64,000 bases of DNA from Streptomyces sp. Ag109_O5-10. Its GTDB lineage: Bacteria > Actinomycetota > Actinomycetes > Streptomycetales > Streptomycetaceae. Of this stretch, positions 15,175-23,551 are shown piece by piece. The notes under the pieces were generated by a model. The model was given only the letters and a program-made list of their open reading frames with translations, was not told the origin of the DNA and searched no databases. The DNA is taken from assembly GCF_900105755.1 (NCBI RefSeq), contig NZ_FNTQ01000001.1, positions 8,184,001 to 8,248,000 of the forward strand. Reading direction: 5' to 3'. Each line of letters starts with the position of its first letter. Within the stretch, counting starts at the first letter, position 1. Made by a program: the position numbers and the translations under genes.

Positions 15175-16518
15175 TCAGTCCAGCGGCGCCGTCCGCTGCC
15201 AAGGACGCAACGTCTCCAGCTGCCGGGCCACCTCCAGCAGGACCGCCTCCGCCCCCGGCCGGCCCACCAGCTGTACGGCGCAGGGCGCGCCCGAGGGCAG
15301 CGTGCCGAACGGGACCGACATCGCCGGCCAGCCGGTGAGGTTCCAGGCCGGGGTCAGGGGGGAGTAGTTGGTTCCGGCCAGGGCGTTGCGCAGCCAGCCG
15401 CGCTCGTGCCAGGGGGCGGCCTCGGGGGCGTGGCGGGCCAGGGCCGGGGTGAGCAGCACGTCGTGCTCGGCGAAGAACGGGGTGAGCCGGGCACGCAGCC
15501 GCTCGCGGGCGCCGCCCGCCCGCACCCCGCGCAGGAAGCGGCGCCCGATGGCCGCGTGCACCCGGGTCCGCCGCGCCAGCAGGGCGGGGTCCAGGCCGGC
15601 CGCGTCCACGGCCGTCCCGGCGGTCCAGTGCCGGATCGCGGTGACGCCGATCGACGCCGGGTACGGCGGCTCGGCGCGCCGTACCTCGTGTCCGGTGCCG
15701 GCGAGCAGCCCGGCCGCCTCCGTCACCGCGTTCGTATACGGTCTGCTGACGGTCACGCCGACCAGCGGGCTGCGCAGCGAGACGGCGATCCTCAGCGGGG
15801 CGCTTTCGCCGGCGTCCTCGAACTCCCTCTCCGCCAGTACCGAGAGCATCAGCCGGGCGTCCGCCACGGTGGTCGCCAGCGGCCCGTTCTCCGACATGCC
15901 GAACCAGTCACCGTTGCCGATCCCGGCCGGCACCACGCCGAACCCCGGTTTGACGGTGACCAGACCGCAGTTGGCGGCCGGGATCCGCAGCGAGCCCATG
16001 CCGTCGTTGCCGAGGGCGATCGGTGCCAGCCCGGCGGCGACGGCGGCCGCGCTGCCGCCCGAGGAGCCACCCGCGCTGAGCCGGGTGTCCCACGGGTTGC
16101 GGGTGATGCCGTGGGCCCCCTCGGTGGTACCGAAGACGCACAGCTCGGGCACGTTGGTCAGCCCGATGACCACGGCGCCCGCCGCCCGCAGTCGCGCCAC
16201 GGTGACATGGTCCGTGTCGGCGGGCGTGTCCGGCATCGCGGCCGAACCGTCCAGGTGTGCCTCGCCGCGCACCGCCAGGTTGTCCTTGACCGCCAACGGC
16301 ACTCCGGCGAGGGGGAGTTCGGGAAGGTCGGCACGGGCCGCGACCTCGTCGGCCTCGGCCAGTGCCGCGTCCGTCCGGACCTTGCGGAACGCGCCGATCC
16401 GCCCGTCCAGCCGGGCGATCCGCTCCAGGTGCCCGGCGACCACCTCCCGGGGAGTGGCCCGCCTCTCGCGTACGGCGGCGGCGATCTCGGCGGCGGTCCG
16501 TCCGGCCCAGTCGGTCAC
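15175..16518 (-). CDS. Amidase-signature family hydrolase
   Basis: The 447-residue enzyme is an amidase-signature hydrolase using a Ser-cisSer-Lys triad. The motifs are VKDN with Lys78, SAGGSSGGSAAA with the cis-Ser near 153, and GMGSLRIPA with the nucleophile Ser near 176. The usual GGS before the nucleophile is MGS here, a small departure that keeps the serine. The family hydrolyses carboxylic amides or carbamates such as aryl amides and peptide amides, and the substrate is unknown. The GTG at 16518 follows a GAGGAG site. No signal peptide is present, so it acts in the cytoplasm. It is divergent from the secreted fucosidase, with a 251-base gap, and nothing suggests that it belongs to the glycan locus. 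Confidence 0.88.
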   Translation of the reverse strand: MTDWAGRTAAEIAAAVRERRATPREVVAGHLERIARLDGRIGAFRKVRTDAALAEADEVAARADLPELPLAGVPLAVKDNLAVRGEAHLDGSAAMPDTPADTDHVTVARLRAAGAVVIGLTNVPELCVFGTTEGAHGITRNPWDTRLSAGGSSGGSAAAVAAGLAPIALGNDGMGSLRIPAANCGLVTVKPGFGVVPAGIGNGDWFGMSENGPLATTVADARLMLSVLAEREFEDAGESAPLRIAVSLRSPLVGVTVSRPYTNAVTEAAGLLAGTGHEVRRAEPPYPASIGVTAIRHWTAGTAVDAAGLDPALLARRTRVHAAIGRRFLRGVRAGGARERLRARLTPFFAEHDVLLTPALARHAPEAAPWHERGWLRNALAGTNYSPLTPAWNLTGWPAMSVPFGTLPSGAPCAVQLVGRPGAEAVLLEVARQLETLRPWQRTAPLD

Positions 16519-16713
16519 GGGCGCTCCTCGGGGTGCGGGAAGGCGGCTTACTCGTCGGTACGAAAGGGCACTCTGCCCGGTCGGGGGTCTCCGCGTCGAG
16601 AGTCCCGGCTCCCGGCCCCAGGCACCGGATCTGCCGCGGGGCAGCCGTCGGTGACCGCATTCTCCTCGCGGGTCATCCGACCACTGCGTCAACTCTTGTT
16701 CGTGCAGGCCCCA

Positions 16714-16742
16714 TTGACAGGCCTTTGCGCCCGCTCAATCAT
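16714..16742 (+). promoter_or_regulatory. Candidate promoter of the GH29 fucosidase gene
   Basis: TTGACA, a perfect -35, is followed after 17 bases by AATCAT, a weak -10, with the expected start about 20 bases before the fucosidase ATG. No sequence like the CTAATGCGCTT boxes of the neighbouring LacI promoter is evident, so co-regulation is unproven. Confidence 0.45.
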
Positions 16743-16769
16743 CAGACATCCGATGAATGGAGCCGCGCA

Positions 16770-19139
16770 ATGAGCATGTCTCCTTGTCCAAGACGTCAGG
16801 TCCTGGGGGTCGCGGCGGGTGCCGCCGCGGCGGTCGCCCTCCCTCTCGCCGTACCGGCCGAGGCGCACGCCGCCGGGGCGGCCGACGACCCGGCCGAAGC
16901 GGAGGCCGGGTCGTCCTGGGTTCCCGTCCCGGAGCCTGTTCCCGTACCGCTCGACTCGCTCTATGACAACGATGGCATCGACACCGCCGCCGCCCGGGGC
17001 GGTGACTTCGACGGCTCCGGCTACACGTTCCCGGGCGAGGAGCTCCCGGCCGGCCGGGTCGAGGTCGACGGCATCCCCTTCGAGTTCCCGGCCGCCACCG
17101 CGGGCGCCAGGAACAACGTCGTCGCGCTCGGCCAGCGCCTGGACCTCCCCAAGGGCCGCTACCTCTCGGCGCTCTTCCTCACCGCCGGCAGCTACGGCAA
17201 CGCCTCCGGCACGGCAACCGTCCACTACGCCGACGGCACGACCAGCACCGCCGGCCTGAGCGGCGGCGACTGGTACTCGGCGGGCGGGCCCCTGTCGGCG
17301 CCGTACCGCTACCAGCCGGACGGCGGCAAGGACGCGCACAGCGTCGGGATCGGCACCTCCGAGGTGTGGATCGACCCGCAGCGCGAGGCCGTCGCCCTCA
17401 CCCTGCCGGTCACCAACCCGGCGGAGGCCGGCAAGACCGCCCTGCACGTCTTCGCGCTCTCCCTGCAACCCGTCGCCCAGGGGCGGGCGCTGGCCCTGCG
17501 GGACACCCGGTCGACCAGCTCCCTGCTCGACACCAGCGGCGCCCAGAGCGTCGAGGCCACCGTCGTCAACGCGGGCACCGTCGCGATCCTGGCGGGCGAC
17601 GCGGTGTCCGTGCGCGTCGACGTCCCCGGCGCCCGCACCGTCGAACCCGCCCGCATCCGCCGCCTCGACCCCGGCGAACAGGCACGCGTCCGCGTCGGCA
17701 TCCGCAACCGCGCGGGCACCGCACCCGGCACTGAGCAGGACGGCACGGTCACCGTCCACGGCCGCGGTACCCAGGTCGCGGCGAACCGGCGCACCCTGAC
17801 GCTCGGTACCGCCGACTACCAGCCCACCGAGACCTCGCTGGCCGGCCACCGGGCGCCCTACTGGTTCAACGACGCCAAGTTCGGCATCTTCATCCACTGG
17901 GGCGTCTACTCGGTGCCCGCGTGGGCGCCGGTCGGGGTGCAGTACGCCGAGTGGTACTGGGACCAGATGCAGGACCCGGACAACCCGACGTACGCCTACC
18001 ACCGGGACACCTACGGCGCGGACTTCGCCTACGACGACTTCATCCCGCGCTTCACGGCCGAGAAGTTCGACCCGCGTGCCTGGGTGGAGCTGTTCCGCGA
18101 CGCCGGTGCCCAGTACCACGTGCTGACCTCCAAGCACCACGAGGGCTTCGCCCTGTGGGACACCAAGGTCTCCGACCGCAACGCGGTCAAGCTCGGCCCG
18201 AAACGGGACCTGGTCAAGGAGTTGTTCGACGCGTCCCGGCGGTACACGCCCGAACTCCACCGCGGCCTCTACTTCTCCATGCCCGAGTGGTTCAACCCCG
18301 ACAGCCCCTGGATGGGCCACGCCCCGCGCAACCCGTACACCCTGGATCCGCTGCCGTACACCGGCTACACCTCCGGCAAGGACTTCGTCCGGGACTACCA
18401 GGCCCCGCAGATGCTGGAACTGATCCACGGCTACGACCCGGAGATCATCTGGTGCGACATCGGCGGCGCCAACGACAGCGTCGACGTCCTCGCCGAGTAC
18501 TTCAACCATGCCAAGAACCGCGCCCGTCCGGTCGACGTGACCGTCAACGACCGCTCGGGGATCGGCTTCCACGACTTCACCACGCCCGAGTACACGACCT
18601 ACGCGGACACGGTCGTGGCCAAGTGGGAGGCCAGCCGCGGCCTCGACCCCCGCAGCTACGGCTACAACCGGCAGACCCCGGACGACGCCTACATGACCAC
18701 CGAGGAGGTCGTGCACAGCCTGGTCGACATCGTCTCCAAGAACGGCAACTTCCTCCTGGACATCGGCCCCCGCGCCGACGGCACCATCCCGGAGGTCATG
18801 CAGACCCGGCTGCGCGAGACGGGCGCCTGGCTCGCCGTCAACGGTGAGGCGATCCACGGCACCACGTACTGGTCGCGCATGCCCCAGCTCGGCGACGACC
18901 TGCGGTTCACCGTCCGCCCGGACGAGGCCTTCTACATCCACTCCCTGGCCCGGCCGGGCACCAGGCTCATCGTCGAGGCACCGGTGCCGGTCCGCCCCGG
19001 CGACAAGGTGACCATGCTCGGCCACGGCCGCCCCCTGACCTGGACGCTCTCCAACGGCGCCGTGGTGATCGACGTGCCCGAGGCGGCCCGGCGCGCGGGA
19101 CGGCACGCATGGGTGTTCAAGATCGACTGGCGCAGGTGA
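16770..19139 (+). CDS. Secreted GH29 alpha-L-fucosidase with N-terminal beta-domain
   Basis: This 789-residue enzyme releases L-fucose from glycans with retention of configuration. A Tat-like signal (PRRQVLGVAAG, then an Ala-rich cleavage region near 35) indicates export. Residues about 50-350 form beta-rich accessory domains, probably for carbohydrate or cell-surface contact. The GH29 domain starts near 362 with FNDAKFGIFIHWG. The catalytic nucleophile is the Asp of IIWCDIGG near 563, and TSKHHEGFALW and NFLLDIGPRADG are also family hallmarks. The ATG at 16770 follows GGAG. It converges with the LacI gene, 28 bases apart. With the fucose catabolic operon at 30.8-38.7 kb, it is the likely supplier of L-fucose, and core or antennary fucose on N-glycans is a reasonable substrate by context. 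Confidence 0.93.
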   Translation: MSMSPCPRRQVLGVAAGAAAAVALPLAVPAEAHAAGAADDPAEAEAGSSWVPVPEPVPVPLDSLYDNDGIDTAAARGGDFDGSGYTFPGEELPAGRVEVDGIPFEFPAATAGARNNVVALGQRLDLPKGRYLSALFLTAGSYGNASGTATVHYADGTTSTAGLSGGDWYSAGGPLSAPYRYQPDGGKDAHSVGIGTSEVWIDPQREAVALTLPVTNPAEAGKTALHVFALSLQPVAQGRALALRDTRSTSSLLDTSGAQSVEATVVNAGTVAILAGDAVSVRVDVPGARTVEPARIRRLDPGEQARVRVGIRNRAGTAPGTEQDGTVTVHGRGTQVAANRRTLTLGTADYQPTETSLAGHRAPYWFNDAKFGIFIHWGVYSVPAWAPVGVQYAEWYWDQMQDPDNPTYAYHRDTYGADFAYDDFIPRFTAEKFDPRAWVELFRDAGAQYHVLTSKHHEGFALWDTKVSDRNAVKLGPKRDLVKELFDASRRYTPELHRGLYFSMPEWFNPDSPWMGHAPRNPYTLDPLPYTGYTSGKDFVRDYQAPQMLELIHGYDPEIIWCDIGGANDSVDVLAEYFNHAKNRARPVDVTVNDRSGIGFHDFTTPEYTTYADTVVAKWEASRGLDPRSYGYNRQTPDDAYMTTEEVVHSLVDIVSKNGNFLLDIGPRADGTIPEVMQTRLRETGAWLAVNGEAIHGTTYWSRMPQLGDDLRFTVRPDEAFYIHSLARPGTRLIVEAPVPVRPGDKVTMLGHGRPLTWTLSNGAVVIDVPEAARRAGRHAWVFKIDWRR

Positions 19140-19167
19140 ACGCGGCGGGAGGCCGCAGCGGCTCGCT

Positions 19168-20211
19168 CTAGAAGCGGGCGGGTGCCGTGCTGCCCCGGAT
19201 CGTCAGATGCGGCACCGGCACCCGTACCGCCCGGGCCGTACCCCCGTCCAGCAGTGCCGTCAGCTCCCGGGCCGCCGTGCGGCCGAACTCCGTGCTGTCG
19301 CGGGAGAGGGCGGAGAGCCAGGGTTTGACCATGCGGCACAGGGCCGAGTCCTCCCAGGAGACGACGGAGACGTCGGCGGGGACGGAGCAGCCGAGTTCGG
19401 CCGCCGCCGCGACGCCGGCCACCGCCATCACGTCGTTGTCGTAGATCAGGGCCGTCGGGGGCGGGGTCGCGCGCAGGACCCGGCGGGTGACGGCCGCGCC
19501 CTCGGCGTCGGAGTAGTCGGTGGTGACCGAGTGGACCTCGGACAGGCCCCGCCGGTCGGCCTCGGCGCGCAGGGTGCGGATCCGGCGCTGGGTGTGCGCG
19601 AGGCCGGGCAGGCCCGCGATGTGCACGATGCGCCGGTGGCCCAGCCGGGTCAACTCGTCGACCACCGAGGCCATCGCGGCCGAGTCGTCGGCCCAGACCG
19701 TCGACAGTTCGGCGTGACGTTCGTCGGGCGCGCCGCCGATCACCACGGCGGGCAGGCCGAGTTCGTCGAGCAGGTCGGGGCGGGGATCGTCGGCGCGGGG
19801 GTCGACGACCAGGACGCCGTCGACGCGGTGCTCGGCCCACCAGCGGCGGTAGACCGCGCACTCGTCGGCCACGTCCTCCGCCATCTGGAAGAGCAGCCCG
19901 AGATGGCGTTCGGCGAGCACCTCCTGGATGCCCGAGACCAGCTGCAGGAAGAAGGAGTCCACGCCCAGCGAGTGCGCGGGGCGGGCGAGCACGAAGCCGA
20001 CGGTGGCCGCGCCCTCGCCGGACAGGGCGCGGGCGGCCGTGCTGGGGCGCCAGCCGAGCTGCTCGGCGACCCGCTGGACCCGGGCCCTGGTCGTCTCGGA
20101 GACCCCGGGGCGGCCGTTGAGCGCGAAGGAGACCGCGCTCTCGGAGACTCCGGCGCGGCGCGCGACGTCCTTCATCGTCGGCCGGCGCGCGGGGCTGCGT
20201 TTCTCCGCCAA
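19168..20211 (-). CDS. LacI-family repressor of the glycan-uptake operon
   Basis: The 347-residue protein has a classical LacI helix-turn-helix (residues about 12-60: MKDVARRAGVSESAVSFALNGR, split here by its usual turn, with hinge ALSGEGAATVGFVLARP) and a periplasmic-binding-like sugar sensor domain. The TTG at 20211 follows GAGGA with good spacing; the internal ATG at 20175 would cut into the DNA-binding helix. It is divergent from the importer operon at 20439, and the gap has an 11-bp inverted repeat with the GCGC core typical of LacI operators, so it probably represses that operon and itself. The inducer is probably a mannose- or N-glycan-derived oligosaccharide. It ends 28 bases from the convergent fucosidase stop. 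Confidence 0.92.
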   Translation of the reverse strand: MAEKRSPARRPTMKDVARRAGVSESAVSFALNGRPGVSETTRARVQRVAEQLGWRPSTAARALSGEGAATVGFVLARPAHSLGVDSFFLQLVSGIQEVLAERHLGLLFQMAEDVADECAVYRRWWAEHRVDGVLVVDPRADDPRPDLLDELGLPAVVIGGAPDERHAELSTVWADDSAAMASVVDELTRLGHRRIVHIAGLPGLAHTQRRIRTLRAEADRRGLSEVHSVTTDYSDAEGAAVTRRVLRATPPPTALIYDNDVMAVAGVAAAAELGCSVPADVSVVSWEDSALCRMVKPWLSALSRDSTEFGRTAARELTALLDGGTARAVRVPVPHLTIRGSTAPARF

Positions 20212-20245
20212 CTCACTTCCTCATTCGGCTCGGGACCGTGATCTG

Positions 20246-20283
20246 CTAATGCGCTTGAGTCGCCACACCCTAAAGCGCATTAG
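20246..20283. promoter_or_regulatory. Paired LacI-type operators and overlapping promoter
   Basis: CTAATGCGCTT at 20246-20256 and AAGCGCATTAG at 20273-20283 are perfect 11-base inverted copies with a 16-base spacer. Each box also has a GCGC centre like that of LacI-family sites. On the + strand TTGAGT (20255-20260) and CATTAG (20278-20283) are spaced 17 bases and could be a -35/-10 pair covered by the operators, so repressor binding would block the importer promoter. The sites start 35 bases upstream of the LacI start codon. Confidence 0.68.
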
Positions 20284-20362
20284 CGATCCGTGGCAATACG
20301 TCCGTAACACCTTTCTGAGCAGGGGTTTTGAGTCACTAATGACTTTAGCTGCGCCGAATCCA

Positions 20363-20392
20363 TTGACGTGGCGCCAAAACGGCGTGCAAGGT
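20363..20392 (+). promoter_or_regulatory. Second candidate promoter of the importer operon
   Basis: TTGACG, an 18-base spacer and CAAGGT resemble a vegetative Streptomyces promoter. The expected start is about 40 bases before the binding-protein ATG. It lies downstream of the LacI boxes, so if active it would be less directly blocked by them. Confidence 0.4.
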
Positions 20393-20438
20393 CTGGCGCG
20401 GCACCTAAGGACCCCCCGCCGCAAAGGAGCAACGGACC

Positions 20439-21731
20439 ATGCGCATCTCCCGCAGAGCCTTCGCCCTCGCCGCTGCCGCCGTCCTCGCCCTGCCGCTGAG
20501 CGCCTGCGGTTCCGGCGGGGACGGCGGCGGCTCCACCGACGCCTCGGGCAAGGTCGAGGGCGACATCACCTTCCAGACCTGGAACCTGCGCGCGAACTTC
20601 AAGTCGTACTTCGACGGCCTGGTCGCGGACTTCGAGAAGAAGTACCCGGGCACCCACGTGAAGTGGATCGACCAGCCGGCCGAGGGCTACGCCGACAAGA
20701 TCAGCGCGGACGCGGCCGGCGGCACCCTCCCCGACGTGGTCAACGTCTCCCCGGACCTGGTCGCCCCGCTCGCCAAGGCGGGCCTCGCCCTCGACCTCGA
20801 CAAGGCGGCGGCCAAGTACAGGTCCGAGTACCTGGCGGGCGCCTGGGCCAGCCACCAGATACCGGGGACCAGCGGGACGTACGCCTTCCCCTGGTACCTG
20901 AACACCGGCCCCCTCTTCTACAACAAGACGCTGTTCAGGCAGGCCGGACTCGACCCCGACCAGCCGCCGAAGACGTACGACGAACTCTTCGCCGACGCGC
21001 TGAAGATGGCGCAGCAGAGCGGCGGCAAGGTCGCCACCCTCGCCAACGTGCCGACGATCGAGGACTTCGGGCGGTACGGCTCACAGCTGATGAACAAGGC
21101 CGGGACCGGGTTCGCCTTCAACGACGCGAAGGGCGTCGAACTGCTCACCAAGTACAAGGAGCTGTACGACGCCAAGGCGCTCGACCCGCAGGCGCTGACC
21201 GCGACCCCCGAGTCCACCGGCAAGAAGTTCCTCACCGGGGCCGTCGCCATGAACCCCGGCAGCGCCCTCGACCTCGACAACTTCAAGAAGCAGGCGCCGA
21301 ACCTGTACAAGAACATCGGCATCACCGACCAGATCACCAGCACCGGGCACGTCAACATGTACGTGATGGGCGTGATGGTCAACTCCCGGACCAAGCACAC
21401 GGCGGCCTCCGTGGCCTTCGCGCACTTCGTGACCGACGCGCAGAACCAGATGTCCTTCGCCGAGAAGGTCGCCATCTTCCCCAGCACCGCAGGCTCCCTC
21501 GACGACCCGTACTTCACCAAGGAGGACGGCACCGACGAGACCCGGGTGCGCATCGCCGCCGCCAAGTCGCTGAAGAGCGCGGTCAACTACACGCCGGTGC
21601 TGTTCAGCGACCAGATGAAGACCGCGCTGCGCAACGAGGTCGCCAGGACGCTGCAGGGCAAGGAGAGCCCCAAGGCGGCTCTCGACAACGCTGTCAAGGC
21701 CTGCGACCGCCTGCTCCAGCAGGAGGGCTGA
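20439..21731 (+). CDS. Carbohydrate ABC importer, substrate-binding lipoprotein
   Basis: This 430-residue protein is a family-1 extracellular solute-binding lipoprotein. An N-terminal signal with lipobox LSAC (Cys23) anchors it to the outer face of the membrane, followed by a Gly/Ser/Asp linker and the binding fold, with TLPDVVNVSPDLVAPLA and AFPWYLNTGPLFYNK as recognisable family segments. AAAGGAG precedes the ATG at 20439. It starts an operon with two MalF/MalG-type permeases, a GH5-like enzyme, GH85 and GH38, so the ligand is most likely an N-glycan-derived mannosyl oligosaccharide, by analogy with bifidobacterial loci. The operon has no ATPase; in Streptomyces several such importers share MsiK, which is probably used here too. 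Confidence 0.92.
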   Translation: MRISRRAFALAAAAVLALPLSACGSGGDGGGSTDASGKVEGDITFQTWNLRANFKSYFDGLVADFEKKYPGTHVKWIDQPAEGYADKISADAAGGTLPDVVNVSPDLVAPLAKAGLALDLDKAAAKYRSEYLAGAWASHQIPGTSGTYAFPWYLNTGPLFYNKTLFRQAGLDPDQPPKTYDELFADALKMAQQSGGKVATLANVPTIEDFGRYGSQLMNKAGTGFAFNDAKGVELLTKYKELYDAKALDPQALTATPESTGKKFLTGAVAMNPGSALDLDNFKKQAPNLYKNIGITDQITSTGHVNMYVMGVMVNSRTKHTAASVAFAHFVTDAQNQMSFAEKVAIFPSTAGSLDDPYFTKEDGTDETRVRIAAAKSLKSAVNYTPVLFSDQMKTALRNEVARTLQGKESPKAALDNAVKACDRLLQQEG

Positions 21732-21738
21732 GACCCCG

Positions 21739-22626
21739 ATGGCCGACGTGTCCCGCGTGCGGCGCCAACTTCCCACCAGCCCTTGGCTGTTCGCCGCCCC
21801 CGGGCTGCTGGTCGTCGGCGCCTTCGTGCTCTACCCGTTCGTCTCGACGGTGGTCAACTCCTTCACGGACCGCCGCACGCTGATCCCGGGCCGTTTCGTC
21901 GGCCTGGCCAACTTCCGTGAGCTGATCCACGACGACATGTTCTGGACCGGCCTGCGCAACAGCACCCTGTACATCGTCGGGGTGGTGCCCGCCCTCGTCG
22001 TCCTGCCGCTGCTGCTCGCCCTGCTGGTGCAGAAGAACATCCCCGGCATCACCTTCTTCCGGTCCGCCTTCTACACCCCGGTGGTCGCCTCGGTGGTCGT
22101 GGTCGGGCTCATCTGGGTGTGGCTCCTCGACGAACGCGGCCTGGTCAACTCGCTGCTCGAGAGCGTCGGGATCGGCCGGGTCGGCTTCCTCAGCGACCAG
22201 TGGCTGCTCCTGCTGAGCGCCATGGCCGTCACGGTCTGGAAGGGCCTCGGCTACTACATGATCATCTACCTGGCGGCGCTCGCCAACGTGCCGCGCGAGC
22301 TGCACGAGGCCGCGTCCGTGGACGGCGCCGGAGCGGTCCGCCGCTTCCTCACCGTCACCGTGCCCGCCGTACGCTCCACCGTGGTGCTGGTCGCGGCGCT
22401 CTCCTCGGTCGCCGCCTTCAAGACGTTCTCCGAGGTCTACCTGCTGGCGGGCCCGGACGGCGGCCCGGCCGGCGAGGACACCACCCTCGTGATGCTCGTC
22501 CAGCGGACCGGCACCGGACTGACCGGCCGGGTCGGCTACGCCTCGGCGCTCTCCGTCGTCGTCTTCGTGGTGACGGTGGTGCTGATGCTCCTCGTGCTGC
22601 GCGCCGACCGGAGGGAGCGGACATGA
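21739..22626 (+). CDS. Carbohydrate ABC importer permease (MalF type)
   Basis: The 295-residue protein has six predicted transmembrane helices and the EAA loop HEAASVDGAGAVRRFLTVTVP (read as EAA---G, residues about 192-212), which docks the ATPase. FRSAFYTPVVAS is typical of the MalF-like CUT1 group. It begins seven bases after the binding-protein stop and its stop overlaps the next start as ATGA, so translation of the two permeases is coupled. It forms the channel with the following gene. Confidence 0.92.
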   Translation: MADVSRVRRQLPTSPWLFAAPGLLVVGAFVLYPFVSTVVNSFTDRRTLIPGRFVGLANFRELIHDDMFWTGLRNSTLYIVGVVPALVVLPLLLALLVQKNIPGITFFRSAFYTPVVASVVVVGLIWVWLLDERGLVNSLLESVGIGRVGFLSDQWLLLLSAMAVTVWKGLGYYMIIYLAALANVPRELHEAASVDGAGAVRRFLTVTVPAVRSTVVLVAALSSVAAFKTFSEVYLLAGPDGGPAGEDTTLVMLVQRTGTGLTGRVGYASALSVVVFVVTVVLMLLVLRADRRERT

Positions 22627-23522
22627 CCGTCACCGAGGAACGCGTGCGGACCGTGCCCGCGGCGAAGGAGGCGCGCGTCACCGACGAACACGGCCGCCGC
22701 ATCCGGGTAGGCGAACTCGTCCTGCGCTACGCCCTGCTGCTGTTCGTCCTGGCCGTCACCGTCGGCCCGTTCCTGTGGCAGCTGTCCACCTCGCTCAAGG
22801 GCCCGACCGAGGACATCTTCAGCTCGCCGCCCGGCTTCGTGCCGGAACACCCCACGCTGCACAACTACCGGCGGGTCGCCGACACCATCCCCGTCTGGGA
22901 CTACGCCCTCAACTCCCTGAAGGTCGCGAGCGCGAGCGTGGTCACCAACTGCGTGGGCTCGGCACTCGCCGGGTACGCCCTGGCCCGGCTGCGCTACCGG
23001 GGCCGCCGGATCGCCACCCTGGTGTTCGTCCTCGCGATGCTCGTGCCGGTGGAGGGCATCATCATCGCCCAGTTCACCACCATGCGTGAACTCGGCCTCA
23101 ACAACACCCTGATCGGTGTCGTGCTGCCCGGCTCGATCGGCGCCATGAACGTGCTGCTGATGCGCAACGCCTTCCTCAACCTGCCCTACGAGATCGAGGA
23201 GGCGGCCTACGTGGACGGCGCCAACGTCTGGCAGCGGTTCCTGCGGATCGCCCTGCCGTCGGTCAGGGGCACCGTCGCCGTCGTCGCGATCTTCGCCTTC
23301 ATGGGCGCCTGGGACGACTTCCTGTGGCCCCTCATCGTGCTCAGCGACCCTTCCCGGTTCACGCTCACGATCGGCCTCAACTACCTGCACGGCACCTTCG
23401 CCAACGACGAACGCCTCGTCGCCGCCGGCACCGTCATCGCCGTCGCCCCGCTCATCGCCCTGTTCGCCTGCCTCCAGCGGTACTTCTTCCGGGGCGTGGG
23501 CGAGGGAGCCGTCAAGGGCTGA
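22623..23522 (+). CDS. Carbohydrate ABC importer permease (MalG type)
   Basis: The 299-residue partner permease has six transmembrane helices after a hydrophilic start of about 35 residues. Its EAA loop is EEAAYVDGANVWQRFLRIALP (residues about 200-220), and WDDFLWPLIVL is characteristic of MalG-like CUT1 permeases. The start is the ATG overlapping the upstream stop. The GH5-like gene follows after 29 bases. Together with the upstream permease and binding protein it makes an importer lacking only the ATPase. Confidence 0.92.
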   Translation: MTVTEERVRTVPAAKEARVTDEHGRRIRVGELVLRYALLLFVLAVTVGPFLWQLSTSLKGPTEDIFSSPPGFVPEHPTLHNYRRVADTIPVWDYALNSLKVASASVVTNCVGSALAGYALARLRYRGRRIATLVFVLAMLVPVEGIIIAQFTTMRELGLNNTLIGVVLPGSIGAMNVLLMRNAFLNLPYEIEEAAYVDGANVWQRFLRIALPSVRGTVAVVAIFAFMGAWDDFLWPLIVLSDPSRFTLTIGLNYLHGTFANDERLVAAGTVIAVAPLIALFACLQRYFFRGVGEGAVKG

Positions 23523-23551
23523 CCCCCGTCAATCGCCAGCAAGGGATACGC

